The position numbers were made by a program, and so were the translations under genes. DNA of 64,000 bases from Cryobacterium glucosi. GTDB lineage: Bacteria; Actinomycetota; Actinomycetes; Actinomycetales; Microbacteriaceae. The notes under the pieces were generated by a model, which was given only the letters and a program-made list of their open reading frames with translations, ran no database searches and was not told the DNA's origin. The DNA lies in assembly GCF_004402235.1 (NCBI RefSeq), contig NZ_SOFS01000017.1:1-64000 (forward strand). The letters run 5' to 3'. This document shows, piece after piece, positions 1-8,897 of this stretch (the stretch's first letter is position 1; the number at the start of each line of letters is the position of its first letter).

Positions 1-32
1 ACCGCGCGGACGGCGACCGAAAACTATCTAAC

Positions 33-104
33 TGTCACCGATGTCCTGATACAGGAAGTGTTACCGATGTCCTGATACAGAACTGTCACCCATGTCCAGA
101 TACA
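33..104. repeat. three tandem copies of a ~22-bp IS481-like end motif
   Basis: Three direct copies of a motif of the form TGTCACCGATGTCCTGATAC lie at 33-54, 59-80 and 84-104; the second has TGTTACC and the third CCCATGTCCAG. Motifs of this look are common at the ends of actinobacterial IS481-family elements. That assignment is from memory of the family and was not searched. No transposase is visible inside the window, so the element body, if any, lies upstream of position 1. Confidence 0.45.
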
Positions 105-246
105 TCACAGAACCTGCTCCCCGCGCCCGTGGCAACATTTTGGCAACATCTGATGGAAATCCGGGTGGACTCGGGCACGTCACTGTGATCGAAAAACGTT
201 GAAATTACGCGGAAGTTGACCTCGATCCGGGCGGCCATTGAGCGCG

Positions 247-279
247 AGTTTGAGTTCAAATCCCACCGGTACCGCCACA
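247..279 (+). other. tRNA 3'-end-like fragment (possible attachment-site remnant)
   Basis: The segment has a T-loop-like GTTCAAATCC followed about a dozen bases later by GGTACCGCCA, the order expected at the 3' end of a tRNA with an encoded CCA. The T-stem does not pair well and no matching acceptor strand or anticodon arm is visible upstream, so this is not a functional tRNA. Such fragments are often left where tyrosine-recombinase elements integrate. The bases CCGCCACAG that end it recur at 1273 and 12373. Confidence 0.3.
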
Positions 280-327
280 GGGTTGCTCCTGGAACTGCGT
301 GATTCTGTTCCAAGAAATGGTCCCAAA

Positions 328-361
328 ACGAATGGCCTCCGAGGTTTTGGAGGCCATTCGT
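328..361 (+). terminator. 13-bp perfect stem-loop
   Basis: The arms ACGAATGGCCTCC (328-340) and GGAGGCCATTCGT (349-361) pair perfectly around an 8-base loop. There is no long T-run, but intrinsic terminators in high-GC actinobacteria often lack one. It could end a transcript that belongs to whatever lies upstream of the window. Confidence 0.6.
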
Positions 362-668
362 CGTTTCCGAGGTGGGCTGGGCGCTGATTCGCTCTCGTGG
401 CGGCCGGTGAGTGCGGGTTTGATGAGAACGCGCGGCCACGGATGCCTGAGCGGCCGGTCTTTTGCGCTCGCTACTTGATTCCCCGAGTTCCGGAGATCCC
501 CACGGAGGGAACTCTGATGAGTTGCAGCTCGCGTTCACGCGGTTCTCCCGCCCGTGAACCGATACGCAATCATGGGTACGCTCGATGAGGTGCGTTTGCA
601 GAACTCAGTGACGTGCCGCTCGGCGGCCAATGTCCCGTCGCGCTGGGCTCGAACGTGAAGGAAACACC

Positions 669-1130
669 GTGTCCGATCAAGCAAGAATCAAGGGCCACAC
701 TGTGACCCGCACCGTTCGCATCGAGGCTTCGCGCGCGAGCGTCTGGAAGGCGCTGACCGACCCCGAGGTAATGGTCAAGTGGTTCGGAGACGGTGTGGCG
801 TTCGCAGCGCTCGAGCCCGGTGCTACCGGCAGCATCGACTGGGATGACTACGGCAGCTTCCCGATCGAAATCACCGAGGTGGTGCCCGACAGCGCGTTCA
901 GCTTCCGGTGGTCGGGAATCCCTGCCGAAAAGCTCGACGAGTACTCGACGCACGTGCGCTTCACCATCGCCGATGCGGGGACCGGGACGGATGTCACGGT
1001 GATCGAATCGGGCTTCGACACACTCCCCGGCGGAACCCTCTACCGTCGCGAACGTCTTGAGCAGAACCGAGAGGGCTGGGACGTCGAACTCGACGAGCTC
1101 GCAAACCTACTCGAGGGCGTCACCCAGTAG
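669..1130 (+). CDS. SRPBCC / AHSA1-family protein
   Basis: A 153-residue START/Bet v1-like protein of the activator-of-Hsp90-ATPase-1 group. The N-terminal strand (VTRTVRIEASRASVWKALTD), the following VMVKWFGDG and the C-terminal helix (EQNREGWDVELDELANLLE) are typical of these small cytoplasmic hydrophobic-pocket proteins, whose ligands are usually unknown. The GTG at 669 is chosen because GAAGGAAA precedes it at normal spacing; an ATG 13 codons upstream has no ribosome site. It stands alone with no operon partner. The family is clear, the function is not. Confidence 0.8.
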   Translation: MSDQARIKGHTVTRTVRIEASRASVWKALTDPEVMVKWFGDGVAFAALEPGATGSIDWDDYGSFPIEITEVVPDSAFSFRWSGIPAEKLDEYSTHVRFTIADAGTGTDVTVIESGFDTLPGGTLYRRERLEQNREGWDVELDELANLLEGVTQ

Positions 1131-1565
1131 TCCACGATTACGGGGGAGTCGCTTGACGAGTTGCCCACGTTGCTCGGTCGGTAGAGGATTATTTGGCAGA
1201 GCACAGAGGATGTGCCAGAAAACACCGCGAATCTGCCTAGTCATTCAGCAGTCTGTGGGTTGTAGGAACAACCCGCCACAGTCAAACCCTCTGAATCCCT
1301 TGGAAACGCTGGGAAGCAGGGTTTTCACTGCCCGGAAATGCTCCGAAATGGCCCCGTGCCCATATTTTGCTCGTTACTTTGTTTGGGTGCCATCAGGTGG
1401 GAGCCTGGTGGTGGTGGTGGCCTGCTGTGTCTGGCATGACTAATCTGCTCTGTCATCACTGATCGAATGTGTGTCGCCGCCAGGCACGGGTGGCAGTGTG
1501 TGATCGCTTGTAAGGACTAAATCCGGGCCTGTCGCGAGGTCGCCGTAACGTGGCCGTCGAGGCTT
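1131..1565. other. non-coding stretch with terminator-like repeat A
   Basis: No gene is supported here. The stretch contains a short hairpin (GGGTTGT/ACAACCC, about 1257-1274), repeat copy A just after it, and GTGG-rich low-complexity sequence near 1397-1425. It separates the SRPBCC gene from a transposase remnant. Confidence 0.5.
1273..1336 (+). repeat. terminator-like repeat, copy A
   Basis: This block starts CCGCCACAGTCAAACCC, then CTGAATCCCTT, a variable loop, and GGGAAGCAGGGTTTT. It aligns almost base for base with 12373-12438, differing mainly in the loop and by a 2-base gap. Its own hairpin is imperfect. It may be a terminator for the gene ending at 1130 or one copy of a repeat flanking the sugar locus. 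Confidence 0.6.
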
Positions 1566-1728
1566 ACCGCTATTGGTCAGGCCGCCCGCACACTCCCGCA
1601 CGCGTTGCGGTCCGTTCAACTCGCCGATGAGAAAATCGCCGAGCTGTCGCTTCTCTGTGGCTTCGATGATGATCTGGCCACGCAGGTGAACGCAACCGTG
1701 AACCGGGTCCGCGGCCTCCTGACCCAGT
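1566..1728 (+). pseudogene. IS110-family transposase fragment
   Basis: One frame reads TAIGQAARTLPHALRSVQ, then LADEKIAELSLLCGFDDDL and RVRGLLTQ. This matches the region of IS110 (DEDD) transposases that runs from the end of the RuvC-like half into the linker before the second half. Only about 54 codons are left; both the catalytic N-terminus and the C-terminal half are missing, and the frame turns into unrelated sequence after GLLTQ. The remnant ends about 20 bp from the 3' end of the aldo/keto reductase gene, so an insertion or deletion once broke this junction. Family assignment is by motif memory. Confidence 0.7.
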
Positions 1729-1748
1729 CGATGTTGGCTCGACCGGCG

Positions 1749-2576
1749 CTAGTGGCCCTCAAAGTCAGAGTCAACTCCAGCGCCCTGACTTCCGTCCAGC
1801 GCTGAAATTGCGGCTACTTCAGCGAACTCAAGAACGAATTCGAAGACGTCTAGATTTTGCTGCAGCCGTCCAACATTGGCGGATTTCGGGATTGCGATTA
1901 GGCCGAGTTCAACATGCCACCGGAGCACGATTTGTGCGGTGGTCTTGTGATACTTTTCCGCCAGAGCCACAATGACGGATTCGGCGAGGAGCGAATTTCC
2001 TTGCCCGAGTGGGCTCCACGACGTTGTTGCGATCCCGTGGGTCGCATCATATCTGCGCTCTTCTATTCGGGCGATGTAGGGGTTGAGCTGGATCTGGTTC
2101 ACCGCTGGGATGACATCAGTTTCCTGACGCAGACGCTCCAGGTGGCTCGCCTTGAAATTCGATACGCCGATGGAACGTGCTAATCCGGAAGCCATGATGT
2201 GCTCAAACGTCTTCCACGTCGAGACAAACAGGTCTTCTTCGGGACATGGCCAGTGGATGAGCAATAGGTCCACGTAGTCGGTACCGAGGCGACCAAGCGA
2301 ATCAGAAATCCCTCTGAGGGCTCGATCGTCGCCCTGATACGTTCCGTCGAGTTTGGTCGTGATGAATAGTTGGTCGCGAGGAAGACCGCAGCTGCGCACG
2401 CCATCTCCAACTCCGGTCTCATTGCCGTACTTGAACGCGGTGTCGATGTGCCGATAGCCCAGCTCAACCGCAGCAACGATAACGGGAACGACAGACTCGT
2501 CGGTGAGGGGCCAGGTTCCGAGACCCAACTGCGGAATCGTGTGACCGCTGCTGAGCGTCAACAACGGCGCTGTCAC
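1749..2576 (-). CDS. aldo/keto reductase (2,5-diketogluconate reductase-like)
   Basis: A 275-residue cytoplasmic NADPH-dependent AKR in the AKR5/2,5-diketo-D-gluconate reductase-like group. The full catalytic tetrad is present: D45, Y50 (DTAFKYGNE), K75 and H108 (LLIHWP). The family signatures GYRHIDTAFKYGNE and SIGVSNF and the C-terminal IPKSANVGRLQQNLDVF are intact. The GTG start at 2576 follows GGGGAGG. It diverges from the ABC sugar importer, with LacI-type operators between them, which suggests a role in reducing a sugar or sugar acid from the same pathway. Its 3' end abuts an IS110 remnant. The substrate cannot be told from sequence. Confidence 0.88.
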   Translation of the reverse strand: MTAPLLTLSSGHTIPQLGLGTWPLTDESVVPVIVAAVELGYRHIDTAFKYGNETGVGDGVRSCGLPRDQLFITTKLDGTYQGDDRALRGISDSLGRLGTDYVDLLLIHWPCPEEDLFVSTWKTFEHIMASGLARSIGVSNFKASHLERLRQETDVIPAVNQIQLNPYIARIEERRYDATHGIATTSWSPLGQGNSLLAESVIVALAEKYHKTTAQIVLRWHVELGLIAIPKSANVGRLQQNLDVFEFVLEFAEVAAISALDGSQGAGVDSDFEGH

Positions 2577-2854
2577 GATGCAACCTCCCCTATCTCAATA
2601 GTCCTGACGGTATGAGTTCGGTGAGCCAGACGGTGGTGCGCGGTCCTAGCCGAGCAATGGATTGGATTCTCGGGTAAGGCAAGACCTTCGTCGCGATGGT
2701 CGAACGATTGTGCCAGCGAACTCGTTTCAATGGCGTCCATGGTTGCTCCTGTCCTGTCCTGATCAGATCTCGCCGAAGCGGGGGTCGAGTTCCCACTCAT
2801 CATCGGCAGTGCACGCCCGCATTCACCACGAGGATTTGTTGGGGGAGAGTCAAT

Positions 2855-2870
2855 ATTGAATCGCTTCAAT
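2855..2870. promoter_or_regulatory. LacI-type operator-like inverted repeat
   Basis: ATTGAA and TTCAAT form perfect arms around TCGC. The core TGAATCGCTTCA differs by one base from TGAAGCGCTTCA at 2967-2978. Two related sites about 110 bp apart would allow a repressor to loop the DNA between the divergent genes; that is inference. Confidence 0.55.
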
Positions 2871-2932
2871 TTTCCTGTCGGGAGCAATGATGGACCAATC
2901 ACATGCGGACTGCAATTCGCTCGAACATTGAC

Positions 2933-2978
2933 TTGACGGGCGTTACGCCGGTGATCTAGAGTTCCGTGAAGCGCTTCA
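2933..2978 (+). promoter_or_regulatory. promoter with LacI-type operator for the ABC importer/rhamnosidase operon
   Basis: A -35 element TTGACG (2933-2938) and a -10 element TAGAGT (2957-2962) are 18 bp apart. Four bases after the -10 lies the perfect palindrome TGAAGCGCTTCA (2967-2978), placed where a bound LacI protein would block transcription. The same layout occurs before the GH43-like gene at 11141-11188. One of the two LacI proteins of this locus is the obvious candidate repressor. Confidence 0.6.
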
Positions 2979-3007
2979 AAAGAGGCGTCGCACTTCAAGG
3001 AGGAATT

Positions 3008-4330
3008 GTGATCACAGCATCGATGCGAGCCAAACGGCTTGTGACAACCATTGCGATTGTCGGAGCGGGGGCGCTCGCGTTGAGTGCTTGCTCATCAGGC
3101 GGCACTACGGCTGCTGCCGGCGGCCCGGGAAGTGCGACGTTCTCGTACCTGTCCCAGGACACCAACACAACGATCTCGAGCATTCTCACCACCCTGTCCA
3201 CGAGTGAATGCTCGGCCGCGAACAAGGCCGCCCCCTACTCATTTGAAACGACGCCCGGTGCGGCCATGGATCAGAAGCTTCAGCTCCTTGCCGGACAGGA
3301 TGCGCTCCCGAGTGCTTTCATGGCTCCCGGAACGCCAGCCCTTGTCCAGCAGTTCATCAAGGGCGGGCAGCTTCAGGAGCTCGGCGCCACACTCAAGACG
3401 GCCGGCCTCGACGGCGACATTCTCCCCGCCGCTCGGTCTACGCTCCAGGCGCTGTACAGCACGGACGGGTTGTATGCCCTGCCCACTGAGTTCAACATCG
3501 AGGGCATCTGGTACAACAAGAAACTCTTCGCAGACAACAACATCACGGTGCCCGCCACCTGGGATGAGCTGCTGTCGGCGACGGAGACCCTCAAGAGCGC
3601 CGGCGTCATCCCGATCTCCGCCGACGGAAAGGACGGCTGGAACGTCAGTCGCTACATCGGTGACTACATCTTCCGCGATCTCGGACCGGACGCGCTGCAG
3701 AAGGTGGCCGACGGTACAGCGAAGCTGACCGACCCGGAATACGTGAAGGCCGCCGATGCAGTTGCAGCCCTCGGAAAGAGTGGTGCCTTCGGCGACTCCG
3801 TTGGCTCCATCGACTACGACAACTCGTTGAACCAGTTTCTCTCGGGCAAAGCGGCGATGCTCTATATGGGTAGCTGGGCGCTCGCCAATTTCAATGATCC
3901 GAAACAGAACACGATTGGAGTCGACAACGTCGGCTTCATGCCTTTCCCCGCTGTGGCAGGCGGGAAAGGAAGCATCGACCAGATCCCCTCAAATGTCGGG
4001 GTTCCACTGACTTTCGCGACCAAGGGCTTCGGCACCAACATCGAGGCCTGGCTGAACTGCATCGCTCCGAACTATGGCAACCAGGTACTCAAGGACAAGG
4101 GTGTCATCTCGGGGTTCAAGACGACCGAGACTCCAGCAGACCTCCCGGCGCTGACCAAGGGCGTGCAGGACACAATCGCCAACAGCCCCAGCAGCGTCCT
4201 CTGGTTTGAGGCTCTGTTCTCGGCTAAGGGCACTTCGGTAGCTCAGACCAACGCCGCCCAACTCGCGACCGGTGGAATGAGCGGTGCGGACTACATGAAG
4301 ATCGTCCAGGCCGCAAACGAAACGAAGTAG
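3008..4330 (+). CDS. ABC sugar transporter substrate-binding lipoprotein
   Basis: A 440-residue extracellular solute-binding protein of the carbohydrate family 1 (MalE/UgpB-like) type. The N-terminus has basic residues, a hydrophobic segment and the lipobox LSAC followed by a Ser/Gly/Ala linker, so it should be exported and lipid-anchored. Typical family stretches are present: LPTEFNIEGIWYNKKLFADN, VPATWDELL, and the Gly-rich FLSGKAAMLYMGSW. The GTG at 3008 is chosen because AAGGAGG lies 4 bases upstream; an upstream in-frame GTG falls inside the operator. It is the first gene of an operon with two permeases and a rhamnosidase, so the ligand is probably a rhamnose-containing oligosaccharide. 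No ATPase gene is present, as is usual when a shared MsiK-like ATPase serves such importers. Confidence 0.9.
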   Translation: MITASMRAKRLVTTIAIVGAGALALSACSSGGTTAAAGGPGSATFSYLSQDTNTTISSILTTLSTSECSAANKAAPYSFETTPGAAMDQKLQLLAGQDALPSAFMAPGTPALVQQFIKGGQLQELGATLKTAGLDGDILPAARSTLQALYSTDGLYALPTEFNIEGIWYNKKLFADNNITVPATWDELLSATETLKSAGVIPISADGKDGWNVSRYIGDYIFRDLGPDALQKVADGTAKLTDPEYVKAADAVAALGKSGAFGDSVGSIDYDNSLNQFLSGKAAMLYMGSWALANFNDPKQNTIGVDNVGFMPFPAVAGGKGSIDQIPSNVGVPLTFATKGFGTNIEAWLNCIAPNYGNQVLKDKGVISGFKTTETPADLPALTKGVQDTIANSPSSVLWFEALFSAKGTSVAQTNAAQLATGGMSGADYMKIVQAANETK

Positions 4331-4360
4331 TTTCACACCGGCAGTCACGCATCGGATGTT

Positions 4361-4387
4361 GCAGGGCCCGGTCGATCCGAGCCCTGC
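4361..4387 (+). terminator. stem-loop between binding protein and permeases
   Basis: GCAGGGC (4361-4367) and GCCCTGC (4381-4387) pair perfectly around a GC-rich loop, about 30 bp after the binding-protein stop codon. There is no T-run. In ABC operons such hairpins often allow partial read-through or protect the 5' message, giving more binding protein than permease; that role is inferred. Confidence 0.45.
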
Positions 4388-4433
4388 ACATCTGCATTTC
4401 AACTTCGCCAGAAAGTAAGTTTAAGGACCTCCC

Positions 4434-5318
4434 ATGAACTCCGTCCTCGGAGACAAACGGGCGATCGCCATCCTCTTGGGGCCGGCCTTGCTCGTGTACA
4501 CCCTTGTCATGCTCGTGCCGATTATCTGGTCCACGGGGTACACCCTGTTCTCCGGCAATGCAGTCACAGGCTTCGAATTCGTCGGAATATCGAATTTCGT
4601 GACGTTCTTCACCGATCCCGCGGCTTTTGACGCCGTTGTTTTCACGCTCAAATACGCGATTGTCCTCACGATCGGCCAGATCGCGATCGGCTACCTCCTC
4701 TCGCTGCTCTACGTCTTCTGGCTGAAGCGCGCATCCGGCGTTATCCGAACCCTGGTGTTCTTTCCTGTTGTCTTGCCAACCGTGGCCGTCTCGCTGCTCT
4801 TCCAACGGCTCTTCGAATCGGCGCCGGCCATCGGACCTGTCAACACGTTTCTGGAAGCGGTGGGGTTGCATTCCGTGGACTGGTTCGGTTCCGCTGGAAC
4901 CGCATTCTGGGTCATCGTCATGATGGACATCTGGCGCTCCGCCGGCTTCTACGCGGTCTTGTTGTACGCCGGAATCATCGACATCCCGGACGAAATCCTC
5001 GAGTCGGCGCGAATTGACGGGGCGACTGGCTGGCAGCTCGTGCGTCAGATCGTGCTCCCCCTGTCTCTCCCGGTCTTGCTGTCTTCGATCATCTTCAGTA
5101 TCAACGGCACGCTCAAAGTCTTCGATTCCGTGCTCGCCCTGACCAATGGTGGACCCGGCAGTGGAACCACACCTCTCACTTTGTACATGTTTCGCACATC
5201 ATTCACCTACGCCGACTACGGCTATGGCAGCACGATCGCTTTCATGCTCACGCTCATCTGCCTTGTGGTCACGATATTCATCTTCCGGTCCACGCGCCGC
5301 GACGTCACGAAAGGCTGA
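4434..5318 (+). CDS. ABC sugar transporter permease (MalF-type)
   Basis: A 294-residue inner-membrane permease of the binding-protein-dependent transport superfamily, with about six hydrophobic segments. The EAA loop that docks the ATPase is clear (ESARIDGATGWQLVRQIVLP, about residues 184-203). The C-terminal region has the usual MalF-like FDSVLALTNGGPG segment. It sits between the binding protein and the MalG-type permease, five bases from the latter, and should form a heterodimer with it. The ribosome site (AAGGA) is modest. Confidence 0.92.
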   Translation: MNSVLGDKRAIAILLGPALLVYTLVMLVPIIWSTGYTLFSGNAVTGFEFVGISNFVTFFTDPAAFDAVVFTLKYAIVLTIGQIAIGYLLSLLYVFWLKRASGVIRTLVFFPVVLPTVAVSLLFQRLFESAPAIGPVNTFLEAVGLHSVDWFGSAGTAFWVIVMMDIWRSAGFYAVLLYAGIIDIPDEILESARIDGATGWQLVRQIVLPLSLPVLLSSIIFSINGTLKVFDSVLALTNGGPGSGTTPLTLYMFRTSFTYADYGYGSTIAFMLTLICLVVTIFIFRSTRRDVTKG

Positions 5319-5323
5319 TTGTA

Positions 5324-6232
5324 ATGACCACTACTACAGTCGCACCGGCTCCGATCCGGCAACACGAACCTTCGCGCGTCCGGCGTTCCCCGTCACGTGG
5401 TGTCTCCCGTGCGCTCAGGCGTCTTCCCATCCAGATACTGATCGGCCTCCTTCTCGTCGTCGAGATCTACCCGATTGTCTGGCTCGCCATCGGCTCATTC
5501 CGCACCCAGTCCGAATTCCTCAATGAACCCTTCTGGGCGTTGCCGGCGAACTTCAACCTCGACAACTACGTGGCGGTGTTCACCACCGGCAACTTCGGGC
5601 AGTTCATCCTCAACAGCATCACCGCAGTGTTTCCCGCACTTGCACTCATCATCGTGTTCGGCGTGGCCGCAGGCTTTGCCCTTGAGGTGATGGTGTGGAA
5701 AGGACGCGGCGGGGTGCTCCTGCTCTTCCTCGCGGGCATCATGGTGCCGGCGCAGATGATCCTGCTCCCACTGTTCACCGTGTACTACCGCACCAATCTC
5801 ATGGGCTCACTCTGGCCACTGATCATCACGTACACCGCTATCGGCTTGCCATTGACGGTGTTCATGATGGCAACGTATTTCCGGGCAATCCCACGGGAGA
5901 TGTTCGAGGCGGCGACCCTTGACGGTGCCAGTGTCCTGCGTTCCTTCTGGTCCGTTGGTTTCCCGATGGTTCGCAATGCGATCTTCACGGTCGGCCTCGT
6001 CCAGTTCTTTTTCATCTGGAACGACCTGCTCATCGCGATTACCTTCACGAACAGCAGCAAGCTGCAGACAATCCAGGCAGGACTACTCAACTTCACCGGT
6101 GAATACGGTGCTGTCCAATACGGTCCAACTTTTGCGGCGATCTGTGTCAGCGTATTCGGCACACTCGTCATCTATTTGGTACTCAACCAGAGAATTATGC
6201 GCGGCCTGTCTGCCGGCAGTGTGAAGGGTTAG
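5324..6232 (+). CDS. ABC sugar transporter permease (MalG-type)
   Basis: A 302-residue membrane permease, the partner of the preceding MalF-type protein. After a ~35-residue basic N-terminus the first membrane segment starts near residue 36 (IQILIGLLLVVEIYPIVWLAIGSF). The EAA loop reads MFEAATLDGASVLRSFWSVGFP, and the C-terminus ends in RIMRGLSAGSVKG, typical of MalG-type carbohydrate permeases. The start codon is 5 bp after the previous stop and the next gene begins 5 bp after this stop, so the genes are co-transcribed. Confidence 0.92.
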   Translation: MTTTTVAPAPIRQHEPSRVRRSPSRGVSRALRRLPIQILIGLLLVVEIYPIVWLAIGSFRTQSEFLNEPFWALPANFNLDNYVAVFTTGNFGQFILNSITAVFPALALIIVFGVAAGFALEVMVWKGRGGVLLLFLAGIMVPAQMILLPLFTVYYRTNLMGSLWPLIITYTAIGLPLTVFMMATYFRAIPREMFEAATLDGASVLRSFWSVGFPMVRNAIFTVGLVQFFFIWNDLLIAITFTNSSKLQTIQAGLLNFTGEYGAVQYGPTFAAICVSVFGTLVIYLVLNQRIMRGLSAGSVKG

Positions 6233-6237
6233 TCGAC

Positions 6238-8886
6238 GTGTCAGCAACAATCAGCCAGTTCCGTGCCGAACACCAGCATCGTGCACTCTCACTCGGCACA
6301 GCCTCGCCTCGACTTTCCTGGCAGTTGAAGGCTCAGGACGGCGACGCTCAAGAGAGCTACGAAATCCTGATCGTTCGTGCCCACGGCGAGCAGTTCACTA
6401 CAGGACGTGTCGAAAGCCCCGAGTCGGTCCTTATCGCGTGGCCGGGCGAACCGCTGGCGTCTCGCGAAACGGCTCAAGCCCGGGTGCGCGTATGGACCGA
6501 ATCGGGTCAAGCCTCCGAGTGGAGCGAGGCGCTTCCTCTCGAAGCGTCCCTGCTCGATCCTCTCGACTGGCGGGTCGATTTCATCAGCCCCTCCGTGACT
6601 GCCGACGCCGGTATTCCTCGGCCGGCTTACCTGTTGAGGGCAGAATTCGACGCCCCAGAGGGTGTCGCGCGCGCCAGGATATACGCGACAGCGCATGGTG
6701 TCTACGAACTGGAGCTCAATGGCGCTGCGGTCGGCACGGAGCTCTTTGCGCCTGGCTGGACGAGCTACAACCATCGCCTCCGTTTCCAGACGTACGACGT
6801 GAGCGCATCAGTGGTGCCCGGTCGAAATGCTCTCGGAGCGTGGCTCGCCGACGGCTGGTACCGCGGTCGGCTGGGCTTCAACGGTGGGTTATGGGACAAC
6901 TACGGGTCGGATGTTTCCCTCCTTGCGCAGGTAGAGCTCACACTCGAGGACGGCTCCGTGCAGATCGTCCCACTCCAAGAGGCATGGCGATTCACCGAGA
7001 GCCCCATCACGGCAGTTGGGCTGTATGAGGGGGAACACTACGATGCGCGCCGTGAGGCCAGCGGCTTCAGCGCGGCGGGATTTGTTGATGACGCCTGGGA
7101 ACACCCGATCGTCCTCCCCTTGGCGCTCTTTGCAGCAACGCTCGAATCGCCGACCGGCCCACCCGTTCGCGTAACGGAAGAACTTGTTCCCGTATCGACC
7201 GACCAACGGACTGATGGTCGCTTGCGGTTCGATTTCGGCCAGAATATTGCCGGCCGGCTCGCGATCCGCGCGTCGGCGGCCCGGGGCACAACCATTACCC
7301 TTCACCATGCTGAGGTACTCGCGGACGATGAGCTCGCCACCCGGCCGCTCCGAACGGCGACCGCGGTCGACCGGTATACCTTCAAGGGCGACGGCGTTGA
7401 GGAATGGACTCCTCGCTTCACCTACCACGGCTTCCGATTTGCGGAGATCGGCGGATGGGTGGGCGATGCTGAGGGCATTGATGTCCGCGCGCAGGTGACG
7501 CATTCGGATATGGAGCGTCGTGGATGGTTTGACTCATCCCACGCGATGCTCAACAAGCTGCACGAGAACACGGTGTGGGGCATGCGCGACAATTTCGTCG
7601 ACGTGCCAACCGATTGCCCGCAGCGCGATGAGCGGCTCGGGTGGACGGGAGACATTCAAGTCTTCGCTCCCGCGGCATCCTTCCTCTTTGAGACAACGGG
7701 TACCCTTTCTGGCTGGCTGAGAGACGTGTGGGCCGAACAAGGCGAAGGCGGTGCGGTCCCGAACTTCGTTCCCTGGATCGAATGTGGTTTCCCAGCGCCG
7801 CCCTCGGCGGCATGGGGCGACGCTGCAGTGATCGTCCCGTGGGTGCTCTATGAGCGCACCGGTGACACCAAAGTTCTCTGTGATCAATACCCGAGTATGA
7901 AGGCCTGGGTCGACATGATCGAGCGTCTCAGCGGCGGTACAGGACTCTGGAATACCGGATTCCAGCTCGGTGACTGGCTTGATCCTGCCGCGCCCCCGGA
8001 GAACCCCGGCGATTCCAAAACAGACAAGTACCTCGTCTCGACCGCGTATTTCGCGCGTTCGACCGATCTGCTCTCAAGGGTTGCCCTGGTGCTCGGTGAC
8101 ACGGACGGGCACCGGGTCTATTCGGCGCTGCACCGAAAGGTCAAGGCTGCTTTCCAAAGGGAATTTGTTTCGGCCTCAGGGCGTGTCGTCAGCGACACTC
8201 AAACCGCCATCTCGTTGGCCCTGGTGTTCGATCTGCTCGAGGACAGTGCCCAACGTGAACGGGCAGGAGATCGTCTGGCCGAGCTGGTCGTTGCGGGTGA
8301 CCATCGAATCCAAACGGGATTCGTCGGTACTCCGATTGTCTGCGATGCGCTGGTGCAGACGGGATCTCTCGATACCGCCTACCATCTGCTGCTTCAGGAC
8401 AAGTTCCCGTCGTGGCTGTATCCCGTGACAATGGGCGCAACGACTGTGTGGGAGCGCTGGGACAGCCTGCTGCCGTCCGGCGAGCTCAACCCGGGTGAGA
8501 TGACGTCGTTCAATCACTATGCGCTGGGGGCCGTGATTGATTTCATGCATCGAGTTGTCGCCGGGCTGGCGCCGGCGGCGCCCGGCTATCGGAAGATACT
8601 CGTAGCGCCTCAACCTGGCGGCGGTCTGATGAATGCGTCGGCCGTGCACGACACTCCGTACGGGCGAGCGTCCGTGAGCTGGCGGCGCGATGACGGTCGT
8701 CTTGTCGTTGTCGCCGAAATACCCAATGGCGTCACAGCGGTCATCCGGTTGCCTCAAGCCGGGTGGATTGATCGTGAAGTCGGTGGCGGGACCCACGTGT
8801 TCGACATTGCGTTTCCGGAGCCCCAATTCGATGCCGAACAGCCACGCGTAATCAACCCGCATGCAAACGAAGCAGAGGCGGCCTGA
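6238..8886 (+). CDS. alpha-L-rhamnosidase, GH78
   Basis: An 882-residue glycoside hydrolase of family 78 that should release terminal L-rhamnose. The N-terminal beta domains (about 1-320, with WRVDFISPS and TAHGVYELELNG) precede the (alpha/alpha)6 barrel carrying the signature PTDCPQRDERLGWTGD (457-472). E465 in this motif is the predicted general acid. The C-terminal part contains TTVWERWDSLLPSG and FNHYALGAVIDFMHRVVAG, also characteristic. No signal peptide is seen, so it is probably cytoplasmic and acts on imported rhamnosides. The GTG start lies 5 bp after the permease stop codon, the last gene of the ABC operon. Confidence 0.93.
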   Translation: MSATISQFRAEHQHRALSLGTASPRLSWQLKAQDGDAQESYEILIVRAHGEQFTTGRVESPESVLIAWPGEPLASRETAQARVRVWTESGQASEWSEALPLEASLLDPLDWRVDFISPSVTADAGIPRPAYLLRAEFDAPEGVARARIYATAHGVYELELNGAAVGTELFAPGWTSYNHRLRFQTYDVSASVVPGRNALGAWLADGWYRGRLGFNGGLWDNYGSDVSLLAQVELTLEDGSVQIVPLQEAWRFTESPITAVGLYEGEHYDARREASGFSAAGFVDDAWEHPIVLPLALFAATLESPTGPPVRVTEELVPVSTDQRTDGRLRFDFGQNIAGRLAIRASAARGTTITLHHAEVLADDELATRPLRTATAVDRYTFKGDGVEEWTPRFTYHGFRFAEIGGWVGDAEGIDVRAQVTHSDMERRGWFDSSHAMLNKLHENTVWGMRDNFVDVPTDCPQRDERLGWTGDIQVFAPAASFLFETTGTLSGWLRDVWAEQGEGGAVPNFVPWIECGFPAPPSAAWGDAAVIVPWVLYERTGDTKVLCDQYPSMKAWVDMIERLSGGTGLWNTGFQLGDWLDPAAPPENPGDSKTDKYLVSTAYFARSTDLLSRVALVLGDTDGHRVYSALHRKVKAAFQREFVSASGRVVSDTQTAISLALVFDLLEDSAQRERAGDRLAELVVAGDHRIQTGFVGTPIVCDALVQTGSLDTAYHLLLQDKFPSWLYPVTMGATTVWERWDSLLPSGELNPGEMTSFNHYALGAVIDFMHRVVAGLAPAAPGYRKILVAPQPGGGLMNASAVHDTPYGRASVSWRRDDGRLVVVAEIPNGVTAVIRLPQAGWIDREVGGGTHVFDIAFPEPQFDAEQPRVINPHANEAEAA

Positions 8887-8897
8887 CCGAAATTCAG

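Larger units (their letters stand above)
1..668. other. gene-poor left edge
   Basis: No convincing gene lies in the first 668 bases. The stretch holds the IS481-like repeats, a fragment resembling a tRNA 3' end near 247-279, a strong stem-loop at 328-361, and otherwise open frames without a ribosome site or a recognisable product. It reads like an old insertion or recombination junction. Confidence 0.5.
2577..3007. other. divergent regulatory region of the AKR and ABC importer genes
   Basis: This 431-bp stretch holds no supported gene. It contains an operator-like inverted repeat at 2855-2870 and a promoter with an overlapping downstream operator at 2933-2978, annotated separately. It must also hold the promoter for the leftward reductase gene, which I could not place. 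Confidence 0.6.

Noticed and set aside
247-279. Intact tRNA gene
   Set aside because: The T-stem does not pair, and no acceptor or anticodon arm was found upstream; only a fragment is supported.
86-538. 150-codon open frame on the minus strand
   Set aside because: It runs through the 13-bp hairpin, the tRNA-like fragment and the IS-like repeats, has no ribosome site and no recognisable product.
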